A DNA stretch of 35,752 nt from Prevotellaceae bacterium (GTDB lineage: Bacteria; Bacteroidota; Bacteroidia; Bacteroidales; Bacteroidaceae). The DNA is taken from positions 1 through 35,752 of the forward strand of contig JAHZGX010000017.1 of assembly GCA_019420585.1 (NCBI GenBank), written 5' to 3'. Below are positions 23,208 through 32,400 of this stretch, piece after piece (position 1 is the stretch's first letter; each line of letters begins with the position of its first letter). The translations under genes and the position numbers were made by a program. Under the pieces are notes generated by a model. It saw nothing but the letters and a program-made list of their open reading frames with translations. It had not been told where the DNA came from and searched no databases.

Positions 23208-26200
23208 ATGGCAAAACAAAAGAAATTTGTGACATGGGACGGCAATACCTGTGCAGGACATGTGGCTTACATGTTCAGTGAGGTGGCCGCCATCTATCCC
23301 ATCACTCCCTCGTCTCCCATGGCGGAGCATGTGGACGAATGGGCAGCCCAGGGGCGCAAGAACCTCTTCGGCGACACAGTGCTGGTGCAGGAAATGCAGT
23401 CTGAGGCTGGTGCGGCAGGTGCCGTGCATGGCTCGTTGCAGGCAGGTGCCTTGACTTCCACATTCACTGCCAGCCAGGGTTTGTTGCTGATGATTCCCAA
23501 CATGTACAAGATTGCCGGTGAACTGCTTCCCAGCGTCTTCCATGTGTCAGCCCGCACCGTGGCCACTCATTCTCTCTGTATCTTCGGCGACCACAGTGAT
23601 GTGATGGCCTGCCGTCAGACAGGTTTCGCCATGTTGGCTGAAGGTTCCGTGCAGGAAGTCATGGACCTGAGTGCCGTGGCTCATTTGGCTGCCATTGAGG
23701 GTCGGGTTCCCTTCATCAATTTCTTCGACGGCTTCCGCACCTCTCATGAGTACCAGAAGGTGGAACTCCTGGAGGAGGATGACGTGCGTGACTTGGTGGA
23801 CATGAAGGCAGTGAGCGAGTTCCGTGCCCGTGCGCTTTCTCCCGAACACCCCCAGGCAAAGGGCATGGCCGAGAATCCCGAGACTTTCTTTGCCCACCGC
23901 GAGTCCTGCAACCGTTATTATGATGCCATTCCCGGCATCGTGGAAAAATACATGGCAATCATCAGTGAGCGCACAGGCCGTAAGTATGACCTCTTCTCTT
24001 ATTATGGAGCAGAGGATGCCGAGAACGTGGTCATCCTGATGGGATCGGCCAGCGAGGCTGCCCGTGAGGCCATTGACTACGCAAATGCCAATGGGAAGAA
24101 ATACGGCATGGTGAGCGTGCACTTGTACCGTCCTTTCTCGGTAAAGCACCTTCTGAAGGCTGTTCCTCAGAGCTGCAAGCGCATTGCCGTGCTTGACCGC
24201 ACCAAGGAGCCGGGCAGCAACGGCGAGCCTTTGCTGCTGGATGTCAAGGATGCCTTCTATGGCGTGAAGAATGCTCCCGTCATCGTGGGCGGACGTTACG
24301 GGCTGGGATCTGCAGATGTTACGCCTGCCATGATTCTGGGTGTATACGAGAACCTGGAGTTGCCCCAGCCTAAGGATCATTTCACCATCGGCATCGTGGA
24401 TGACCTCACCTTCACCTCTCTGCCTCAGAAGGAAGAGATGGCTCTGGGTGGCAAGGGCGTGTTCGAGGCAAAGTTCTTCGGCCTGGGTGCAGACGGTACC
24501 GTGGGTGCCAACAAGAACTCTGTGAAGATTATCGGTGACAACACCGACAAGTACTGCCAGGCATATTTCTCCTACGATTCCAAGAAGAGCGGTGGCTTCA
24601 CATGCTCCCATCTTCGTTTCGGCGACGCTCCCATCCGCTCCACTTATCAGATCAAGACTCCCAACTTCGTGGCTTGCCATGTGCAGGCTTACCTGCACAT
24701 GTACGATGTGACACGTGGCTTGCAGCAGAACGGGCTTTTCCTGCTGAACACCATCTTTGAAGGCGAGGAACTGGTGAACTTCATCCCCAACAACGTGAAG
24801 CGCTGCTTTGCCGAGAAGAACATCACTGTCTACTACATCAACGCCACCAAGATTGCTCAGGAGATAGGGCTGGGCAACCGCACCAACACCATCCTCCAGT
24901 CTGCATTCTTCCGTATTACGGAGGTCATTCCCGTTGACCTTGCAGTGGAACAGATGAAGAAGGCCATTGTGAAGTCCTATGGAAAGAAGGGCGAGGATGT
25001 GGTGAACATGAACTATGCTGCCGTGGACCGCGGTGGCGAGTACAAGCAGTTGGCCGTAGACTCCGCTTGGGCAAACCTGCCTGAGGATGAGAAGGTGGTT
25101 CGCGAGGAGCCTGAATACATTACCAATCTGGTGCGTCCCATCAATGCCCAGAACGGTGCTGACCTGCCTGTTTCTGCCTACAAGGGCATCGAGGACGGTG
25201 CTTGGGAGCAAGGCACTGCCGCTTATGAGAAGCGTGGCGTGGCCGGCTTCGTTCCTGTGTGGAACTCCGACAACTGTATCCAGTGCAACAAGTGTGCCTT
25301 CGTCTGCCCTCATTCTTCCATCCGTCCCTTCGTGATGAATGATGAGGAGGTTGCCGGATTCCAGGGCAAGACCATTGACATGAAGGCTCCTGCAGCCATG
25401 AAGGGCATGCACTTTGTCATTCAGGTGAGCGTGAAGGACTGCCTGGGCTGTGGCAACTGTGCCGACGTATGCCCCGGCAATCCCAAGTTGGGTGGCCCCG
25501 CACTGAAGATGACTGCTTATGATGACTCCTCTGAGGCCACTGCCAGGGAGGCTGCAAACTGGGAGTACTGCGTGAAGAACGTGGCCAGCAAGCAGGACTT
25601 GGTGGACATCAAGCAGAGTCCCAAGAACAGTCAGTTTGCCACTTCTCTCTTTGAGTTCAGCGGTGCATGCTCAGGCTGCGGTGAGACTCCTTACGTGAAG
25701 TTGATTGCGCAACTCTTCGGCGACCGCGAGATGGTGGCGAATGCCACGGGCTGCTCCAGCATCTATTCCGGTTCCATCCCCAGCACTCCCTACACCAAGA
25801 ATGCCAAGGGACAGGGTCCCGCCTGGTCGAACAGCCTCTTTGAGGACTTCTGCGAATACGGCCTGGGCATGGTGCTGGCCACCAAGAAGATGAAGGCACG
25901 CATCACCATGCTGCTTCAGGATGTCATTGCGGGCGATGAGGCCAGCGCAGAATACAAGGCTGCCGCTCAGAACTGGATTGACCAGCAGAATGATGCAGAA
26001 GGCTCCAAGGCTGCCGCTGCGGCACTGAAGCCCTTCATTGCCGAGGGTGCTGCCTCTGGCTGCCCTGTCTGCACGCAGTTGAAGGAACTTGACCATTACC
26101 TGGTGAAGCGCTCCCAGTGGATCATTGGAGGCGACGGTGCTTCCTATGACATTGGCTATGGCGGTCTCGACCATGTGATTGGCAGTGGCGAGGACGTGAA

Positions 26201-26780
26201 CATCTTCGTTATCGACACGGAGGTGTACTCCAACACTGGCGGCCAGGCTTCCAAGGCCACGCCTATCGGCGCCATTGCCCAGTTTGCTGCCAACGGCAAG
26301 CGTGTGGGCAAGAAGGACCTGGGCCTGATGCAGGCCACTTACGGCAACGTGTACGTGGCACAGGTGGCCATGGGTGCCGACCAGAGCCAGTGTCTCAAGG
26401 CATTCCGCGAGGCAGAGGCTTGGCACGGCCCGTCGCTCATCATCGGCTATGCTCCCTGCATCAACCACGGCCTGAAGGCCAAGGGCGGCATGGGCAAGTC
26501 ACAGGCCGAGGAGGCCAAGGCCGTGGAGTGCGGCTACTGGCATCTGTGGCGCAACAATCCTGCCTTGGCAGCTGAGGGCAAGAACCCCTTCCAGTTGGAC
26601 AGCAAGGAGCCCGACTGGGACAAGTTCCAGAGTTTCCTCGAGGGTGAGGTGCGTTTCCTCTCTCTGAAGAAGGCTGCCCCCACCGAGGCACAGGAACTCT
26701 ATGATGCATGTAAGGAGGCTGCCAAGCGCCGCTATAAGACTTACATCCGCAAGACTCAGGAGGACTGGTCGCTTGACTGA
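23208..26780 (+). CDS. nifJ: Pyruvate:ferredoxin (flavodoxin) oxidoreductase
   Basis: A 1190-residue single-chain enzyme, the usual length for this family. It converts pyruvate and CoA to acetyl-CoA, CO2 and reduced ferredoxin in the cytoplasm, a central step of anaerobic energy metabolism. Order of domains: N-terminal pyrimidine-binding domain (VTWDGNTCAGHVAYMFSEVA, YPITPSSPMAEHVDEWA), domain II to about 400, and the gamma-type domain from about 440 (SGGFTCSHLRFGDAPIRSTY). Two 4Fe-4S motifs follow (CIQCNKCAFVCP near 690 and CLGCGNCADVCPG near 746). The TPP domain has ACSGCGETPYVKL near 822, GDGASYDIGYGGLDHV near 975, and TEVYSNTGGQASKATPIG near 1005. All cofactor residues look intact. Codon use is strongly biased, as in highly expressed genes. 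A strong terminator follows at 26844-26890. Confidence 0.98.
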   Translation: MAKQKKFVTWDGNTCAGHVAYMFSEVAAIYPITPSSPMAEHVDEWAAQGRKNLFGDTVLVQEMQSEAGAAGAVHGSLQAGALTSTFTASQGLLLMIPNMYKIAGELLPSVFHVSARTVATHSLCIFGDHSDVMACRQTGFAMLAEGSVQEVMDLSAVAHLAAIEGRVPFINFFDGFRTSHEYQKVELLEEDDVRDLVDMKAVSEFRARALSPEHPQAKGMAENPETFFAHRESCNRYYDAIPGIVEKYMAIISERTGRKYDLFSYYGAEDAENVVILMGSASEAAREAIDYANANGKKYGMVSVHLYRPFSVKHLLKAVPQSCKRIAVLDRTKEPGSNGEPLLLDVKDAFYGVKNAPVIVGGRYGLGSADVTPAMILGVYENLELPQPKDHFTIGIVDDLTFTSLPQKEEMALGGKGVFEAKFFGLGADGTVGANKNSVKIIGDNTDKYCQAYFSYDSKKSGGFTCSHLRFGDAPIRSTYQIKTPNFVACHVQAYLHMYDVTRGLQQNGLFLLNTIFEGEELVNFIPNNVKRCFAEKNITVYYINATKIAQEIGLGNRTNTILQSAFFRITEVIPVDLAVEQMKKAIVKSYGKKGEDVVNMNYAAVDRGGEYKQLAVDSAWANLPEDEKVVREEPEYITNLVRPINAQNGADLPVSAYKGIEDGAWEQGTAAYEKRGVAGFVPVWNSDNCIQCNKCAFVCPHSSIRPFVMNDEEVAGFQGKTIDMKAPAAMKGMHFVIQVSVKDCLGCGNCADVCPGNPKLGGPALKMTAYDDSSEATAREAANWEYCVKNVASKQDLVDIKQSPKNSQFATSLFEFSGACSGCGETPYVKLIAQLFGDREMVANATGCSSIYSGSIPSTPYTKNAKGQGPAWSNSLFEDFCEYGLGMVLATKKMKARITMLLQDVIAGDEASAEYKAAAQNWIDQQNDAEGSKAAAAALKPFIAEGAASGCPVCTQLKELDHYLVKRSQWIIGGDGASYDIGYGGLDHVIGSGEDVNIFVIDTEVYSNTGGQASKATPIGAIAQFAANGKRVGKKDLGLMQATYGNVYVAQVAMGADQSQCLKAFREAEAWHGPSLIIGYAPCINHGLKAKGGMGKSQAEEAKAVECGYWHLWRNNPALAAEGKNPFQLDSKEPDWDKFQSFLEGEVRFLSLKKAAPTEAQELYDACKEAAKRRYKTYIRKTQEDWSLD

Positions 26781-26843
26781 TTTCTCCCGGCAGACTGAAC
26801 ATCCTTAGGCCGCGATGCCCCACGGGCAGGCCTATACATAAGC

Positions 26844-26890
26844 AAGGGAAGTGCTCCCAGGCGGCAAGCCTGTAGGGCGCTTCCCTTTTT
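26844..26890 (+). terminator. Rho-independent terminator of nifJ
   Basis: AAGGGAAG starting at 26844 pairs with CTTCCCTT, which runs into a T-tract (26884-26891). An inner stem CCCAGGC/GCCTG-GGG extends it. It lies 64 bp after the stop codon. The rest of the 26891-28003 gap holds dispersed element copy 2, element B and otherwise no gene that I can support. Confidence 0.88.
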
Positions 26891-27036
26891 TTCTCCTTGC
26901 GTGTCTCTCGGGAAGCCTATTGCTACTAACGTGACGTGAGTTCGATGAAATTATGTTATAAAAATTCTTTAGCCAATAGTGTGTCAGGAACCTGTGCGTT
27001 TGATTTTCCGAGAATACACCGGGCAATCTTGTTGAT

Positions 27037-27174
27037 GTCAAGATTTTGTCTTTTGCCTTGATTCTTGAAAAGGCCCTGCAAAATTTCTCCAACTGGAAAA
27101 AAATAAAAATCCAACTGGAAAAAATATTTTTTCCAGTTAGGAAATTCTCATGCACAAGACATGGTGTGAATCTG
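27037..27174 (+). repeat. Dispersed intergenic palindromic element, copy 2
   Basis: It begins GTCAAGATTTTGTC (27037), continues GCAAAATTTCT, and then has a core of two CCAACTGG-A-tract units at 27089 and 27111 followed by the inverted TTTTTTCCAGTT (27127-27138). It ends with GTGAATCTG (27166-27174). Order of parts and length match copies at 8932-9058 (minus) and 35091-35214 (plus). It lies downstream of nifJ in the same orientation. Confidence 0.75.
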
Positions 27175-27640
27175 TCAAGAAAACACCAAGGGAAGCCCCC
27201 CAATCGGCCATCAGATTGAGATATATCTTCTTTGCCTGCCCAAAAGGACAAGGACAGTTTCCCTTGCCTGCCCGGAGGAACTCTGTCCTGTGCCATCACC
27301 ATGCCTGCAAAAAGGGCGTATGCCCCCTCCGTGAGACGGGGTTTGTGTGCCTTTTCCGTGTCCGGGGAGCCCGTGGGGGCACATCATCCGGCGCAAATCC
27401 CGCGATTCCTGTTGCCGGGATTTGCGGGGCTCATATCGGGAAAACGGGCATATACGGCAGAAATCCCCATCAAAAAGTTGTTTCACGTGCCTTTTGACTC
27501 CCATTTTTGAGGAATTTTTGGAGGTAAATCCAGCCCCCGGCCGGGCTTGGACATCAGCGTGTGGTCTTGCTGAAAATGTCGTACTTCATTGCTTTTTAGG
27601 GAATTAAGTCTGTCTTTTCCTGTGGATGGGTTGTCGCAGC

Positions 27641-27819
27641 GTTTCAGTGTTTCAGCGTTTCAATAAAAAAAGAAGGGTGCCACTTCTCCTCCCCTTATAT
27701 TATATATATATTATAACTAATTAAATAATAATAAGATATATAGTCTTAAAAAGGGGGTGATGGGTTTTGCATACCCTTTTGTTTTTGGTTGAAACGCTGA
27801 AACATTGAAACACTGAAAC
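27641..27819. repeat. Composite intergenic element B (inward-facing short repeats around AT-rich core)
   Basis: Left end: three 8-bp repeats GTTTCAGT, GTTTCAGC, GTTTCAAT (27641-27664). Middle: AT-rich tract with TTATATTATATATATATT and many TAAT steps, then GGGT-7 nt-ACCC (27763-27777). Right end: four inverted 8-bp units of the TTGAAAC/GCTGAAAC/ATTGAAAC/ACTGAAAC type (27789-27819). The plan equals that of element A (12967-13119), with different end repeats. Confidence 0.7.
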
Positions 27820-28003
27820 GGCAGAGAGGCACGGAGGCTGCCTTTACGGGAGACTCTCTCCCTCCCCAGGCTAGGTCATCCCCAGCGCCCCCTGCCGTGT
27901 CACCTCATCTCCTTTCCAGGCAAGCCACAACTTTTGTCATTCGGCCTGCCTGGGAATGTCTGTGCTTTCTTAGGACGTGTATCTTCCTGCCGGGGGCAGC
28001 CCG

Positions 28004-28978
28004 TCACTTGGCAGCCTCTTGGCTGTGGATGCATTTCAGGTTCTTGGCGAGTTGCTCGGTGGAACTGGTGCCCACCAGCACGCTCGTCACGCCCCTCTGG
28101 CGCAGTATCCAGGCCAGTGCCATTTCGGCCAGGCTCTCGCCGCGCCTGCCGGCTTCCTCGTTCCATGCTTTCAGTTGCCTCAGCAGTTCCGGGGTCAGGG
28201 CAGAGTGCTTCAGGAAGTGCTCCTTTGCCATGCGGCTGTCTGCGGGGATGTCCTTCAGGTAGCGGTCTGTGAGCAGGCCTTGTGCTAGGGGTGAGAAGGA
28301 GATGAAGCCGATGCCGTGCTCCCGGCAATAGTCCAGTATGCCCTCTTCTTGCGGTGCATGGTCCAGCATGTTGAGCCTGCCTTGGTATATGAGTAGCGGC
28401 ACGTCTCGCTGGCGCAGGTACTCATCGGCGAACTTCAGTGCCTCCAGGGGCCAGCGGCTGATGCCGAGGTAGAGCGCCTTGCCTTGCCTCACGATGTCCA
28501 CCATCGCCTGCAGGGTTTCCTCCAGAGGCGTGTTAGGGTCATAGCGGTGGCTGTAGAAGAGGTCCACATAGTCAAGGTGCATGCGCTTCATGCTCTGGTC
28601 CAGGCTTGCCGTCAGGTATTTGCGCGAGCCCCAGTTGCCGTAAGGCCCCTCCCACATGTCGTAGCCGGCCTTGGTGGCAATGAAGAGTTCGTCACGGTAG
28701 GGGCGGAAGTCATCCTCCATGAGCCTGCCCATTGTCTCCTCCGCACTGCCGTAGGGAGGCCCGTAGTTGTTTGCCAGGTCAAAGTGGGTGACGCCATGGT
28801 CAAAGGCATAGTGCGTGATTGCCCGGCATCGCTCGTATGGGTCCACTCCGCCAAAGTTGTGCCAGAATCCGAGGCTCACCTTGGGCAGCAGCACGCCGCT
28901 CCTTCCGCATCTGCGGTACATTGCCTCGCTCTCGCCATAGCGCTGCGCCGAGGCCGTGTATCTTCTTTTTAGTTCCAT
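28004..28978 (-). CDS. Aldo/keto reductase (YghZ-like)
   Basis: A 324-residue cytoplasmic NADPH-dependent oxidoreductase of the AKR14/YghZ type, which reduces small aldehydes such as L-glyceraldehyde 3-phosphate. The catalytic tetrad is visible: Asp and Tyr in HFDLANNYGPPYGSAEE near 65-80, Lys in FIATKAGYDMWEGPYGNWGS near 99, and His in YVDLFYSHRYDP near 143. The NADP-binding end is VTSVLVGTSSTEQLAKNL near 298-315. The MWEGPYGNWGSRK loop is characteristic of this subgroup. Start at 28978 fits a typical N-terminus (RYTASAQRYG before the conserved RRCGRSGVLLP). It stands alone, divergent from the CRISPR-Cas locus. Confidence 0.93.
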   Translation of the reverse strand: MELKRRYTASAQRYGESEAMYRRCGRSGVLLPKVSLGFWHNFGGVDPYERCRAITHYAFDHGVTHFDLANNYGPPYGSAEETMGRLMEDDFRPYRDELFIATKAGYDMWEGPYGNWGSRKYLTASLDQSMKRMHLDYVDLFYSHRYDPNTPLEETLQAMVDIVRQGKALYLGISRWPLEALKFADEYLRQRDVPLLIYQGRLNMLDHAPQEEGILDYCREHGIGFISFSPLAQGLLTDRYLKDIPADSRMAKEHFLKHSALTPELLRQLKAWNEEAGRRGESLAEMALAWILRQRGVTSVLVGTSSTEQLAKNLKCIHSQEAAK

Positions 28979-29096
28979 AATCCTTGAAGTTCACAATATG
29001 GTGATTCTTGCCTTGCTCACGCCGGCCATCTGCCTGCCGCGTGTGCCATGCTCATGCAAAGGTAAAGACTTTTGGGGAAAGCCGCAACGGGAAATG

Positions 29097-29184
29097 AAAA
29101 AGCCCACCGTTGAGGACGATGGGCAGAACCTGATGTTTTCACAACGGAATAATCCTTATTGTGATTTGCTCTAAATTCTTGTCA
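29097..29184 (-). ncRNA. tracrRNA of the type II-C CRISPR system
   Basis: On the minus strand: an anti-repeat at 29159-29178 that is complementary over 20 nt to bases 2-21 of the CRISPR repeat. It is followed by a GGATTATTCC stem and TTGTGAAAAC, then a terminator hairpin GCCCA (29120-29124) with TGGGC (29102-29106) and a T-run (29097-29101). Predicted length is about 85-90 nt. It lies between the aldo/keto reductase gene and cas9 and is transcribed away from cas9. It should pair with the crRNA, allow RNase III trimming and bind Cas9. The 5' end is set from the promoter and is approximate. Confidence 0.9.
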
Positions 29185-29215
29185 CAAAGGTATCAAATAA
29201 TGCTGGCATGGGAAA
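29185..29215 (-). promoter_or_regulatory. Promoter of tracrRNA
   Basis: On the minus strand TTTC (29212-29215) is followed after exactly 19 bp by TACCTTTG (29185-29192). This fits the Bacteroidetes promoter with a single change in the -33 box. Transcription would begin a few bases before the anti-repeat. Confidence 0.7.
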
Positions 29216-29339
29216 GCAATTCTGCATTTTTCCTCAGAAAAACCGTCCTCTGGGCCTTATTTGTGTGCTGAAGATTGCTGTTGTGTGTTGAAAAGCGTTA
29301 TTTCCTGTAACTTTACCTGTGCGTGAGGCTTATTTTTCT

Positions 29340-29347
29340 TAAATTTG
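29340..29347 (+). promoter_or_regulatory. Candidate -7 box of the cas operon
   Basis: TAAATTTG is a full match to TAnnTTTG, about 117 bp upstream of the cas9 start. The -33 position has only a poor match, and the 5' leader would be long, so the call is tentative. Confidence 0.3.
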
Positions 29348-29464
29348 TAAAGCATCTTGCCTTTATGTGTGGGTGTACTGCTTTGGTGGATGTGCCCATG
29401 TGTGATATGCAGGAGACATCCCTGTCATGACGGCAGAATGAAGGACTAATAGCGAAGCAGCATT

Positions 29465-32400
29465 ATGAAAACAATCTTGGGACTGGATTTGGGAACCACC
29501 AGCATAGGCTGGGCACTGGTCAAGGAGGCAGAGGAGCCCGGTGAGCAATCTTCTATTGTCAGGCTGGGAGTGAGGGTGGTTCCTCTCACCACAGATGAGC
29601 AGACTGATTTTGAAAAAGGCAAGAGCATCAGCACCAATGCCGGCAGGAGACTGAAGCGAGGCATGCGCCGCAATCTACAACGCTATAAACTCCGCAGGGC
29701 GCACCTTGTGGACTTGCTGCGTGAGCATGGATTGATTTCCACCGATGACCTGCTGTGTGAGGACGGGCCTGGGACAACCTTTGAGACTTATCGCTTGCGC
29801 GCGAGGGCGGCTACTGAGGAGATTTCCCTTTCGCAGTTGGCGCGTGTGCTGCTGATGATCAACAAGAAGCGTGGCTACAAGAGTAATCGCAAGATAAATG
29901 ACGGTGATGAAGGACAGGCCATTGACAGCATGGACGTGGCCAGGGAACTCTATGAAACACACCAGACTCCGGGCCAGTATGCTTATGGGTTATTGTTGAA
30001 AGGACGTAAACGCTTGCCTGACTTTTATCCGTCAGACCTCAAGGAGGAGATGCGCAGGATATGGGAAGTACAGCGGGACTTCCATCCCGAATGCTGCTTC
30101 ACCGATGAATTCTGGGAGGAACTGTTGGGTAAGAACGAGAGGCAGACCTGGGTCATTTGCTCAAAGAACTGGCCAATCAAGGGCGGGGTGAGCATTGGGC
30201 GCAGCCAGCGTGACAAGGAGCGGCTGTACCAATGGCGGGTACATGCCTTGGAGCAGGAGATTGGGCTGGAGGAACTTGCTGTCGTTCTCCAAAGGATAAA
30301 TGGGCAGATCAGCGGTGCGAGCGGTTACTTGGGTGCCATCAGCGACCGCAGTAAGGAACTGGTTATCGGGCATCTGACCGTGGGTCAGTACCAGATGCGC
30401 GTGCTGAAGGACAATCCAAATGCCAGTCTGAAAAATATGGTGTTTTACCGGCAAGACTATCTGGATGAGTTTGAACAGATATGGGAAACACAGAAAACCT
30501 GGCATCCGGAGTTGACCGAGCAGTTGAAGCGCGAGGTAAGGGACGTGGTCATCTTCTATCAGCGTCCCCTACGCTCGCAGAAGAATCTGGTGGGCTTTTG
30601 TGAATTGGAAAGCCGGGAGCGTGAGGTCGTGGTGGAGGGAAAAACCAAGACCGTGACCATGGGGCTGAGGGCATGCCCCAAGTCATCGCCTCTCTTCCAG
30701 GACTTCAAGGTATGGCAGAGACTCAATGACTTGCGCATTACCGGAAAAGTACTTGTAACCAGAGAGTTGACCCTGTTTGGCGAGGAAGAGACAGTGAGTT
30801 ATGGTACCCGTCCGCTCAATGCTGAAGAGCGTGACTTGTTGGCCGGGGTGCTGTGTTTCCGGGAATCTCTTTCCGAAAAGGAAATCAAGCAATTGCTTGC
30901 TTCCAAGGTTGAGGTGGAAAAGGTGAACTTCCCCAGGATAGATGGTAACCACACGCTCTGCAAGTTTTACAGGATTTATCAGGAAATCCTGTACCGTAGC
31001 GGACACGGAGAGCATGATTTTTCCCGGATGGCTCCTGACGAGGTGGCGGAGATCCTGACGGGCGTGTTTGGCACACTTGGTATCCATGCGGATATCCTTT
31101 CCTTTGATTCCACTTTGGAGGGCAAGGCATTTGAGAAGCAGCCTCTGTTCCGTCTCTGGCATTTGCTCTATTCCTATACAGGTGACAACTCCCGGACGGG
31201 CAAGGAGAAGTTGGTTGAGCGGATTGGCAAACTGTGCGGCATGGAACCAGAGTATGCCTCCCTGCTGGCCGATGTGACCTTTGACAATGATTACGGCAAC
31301 CTCAGTGCCAAGGCCATGCGCCGCATCCTCCCTTACATGAAGCAAGGGCAGGACTATAGCCAGGCATGCCAGAGTGCAGGCTACCGCCATTCGTCCCGTT
31401 CCCTTACCAAGGAGGAAATCAATGCCAGGGAACTCAAGGAAGAGTTGCCGCTGCTCAGGCGCAACAGCCTGCGCAACCCAGTGGTGGAGAAAATACTCAA
31501 CCAGATGGTAAATGTGGTGAATGCCGTGGTGAAACAATATGGCCGCATTGATGAGGTGAGGATTGAGATGGCACGCGAACTGAAGAAAGGTGCCAAGGAG
31601 CGCAAGGAGGCCACCGATGCAATCGGGGAACAGGAGAAAAAGAACAGGGAATATGCCGAGGTGCTTCGCAGTGAGTTTCACATTGCTCATCCTACAAGGA
31701 ATGATATCGTGCGTTATCGCCTCTATTTGGAACTGGAGAGCCAAGGCTTCAAGACACTTTATTCACAGACCTACATACCGAGAGAAGAACTGTTCAGTAA
31801 GAAGTTCGACATAGAACACATTGTTCCTCAAGCGCGTTTCTTTGATGATTCCTTTGCCAACAAGACTTTGGAGTCGCGTGACGTGAACTTGAAGAAAGCC
31901 GACCACACAGCCTTTGACTTTGTTTGTGAGGAGTATGGTGAGGCCAAGGCTGGGGAGTACGAGTTAAGGGTGCAGTCCATGCTGAACGAAAAGAAAATCA
32001 GCAAGGCCAAGCATGACAGGCTGCTCATGAAGCAGGAGCAAATCCCCGGGGGATTCATTGACCGTGAACTGCGAGACTCGCAATACATAGCCCGCAAGGC
32101 GCGCGAGATGTTGGAGGCCATTGTGCGCGTGGTGGTGCCCACAACGGGTTCGGTGACTGCCAGACTCAGGGAGGACTGGCAACTGGTGGATGTGATGAAG
32201 GAACTGAATCTGCCCAAATATCATCGACTGGGACTGACGGAGGAGAGCCAGGACAGGGATGGCCGCAAGGTGGTGCGCATCAAAGACTGGACTAAGCGCA
32301 ATGACCATCGCCACCATGCCATGGATGCCTTGACCATCGCGTTCACCAAACCTGGTTTCATCCAGTATCTCAACAATCTGAATGCCAAGAGTGACAGGAG

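Noticed and set aside
23547..25412. A 621-codon open frame antisense to nifJ
   Set aside because: It is a by-product of the biased codon use of the highly expressed nifJ gene. It has no domain, no promoter or start context, and the plus-strand protein is intact and certain.
27150..27607. Several overlapping plus-strand frames downstream of nifJ
   Set aside because: Different frames compete, none has a signal peptide, domain or start context, and part overlaps the dispersed element.
30683..31744. A 353-codon open frame antisense to cas9
   Set aside because: It lies entirely within cas9 with no recognisable motif. The His/Leu/Gln-rich composition is typical of shadow frames.
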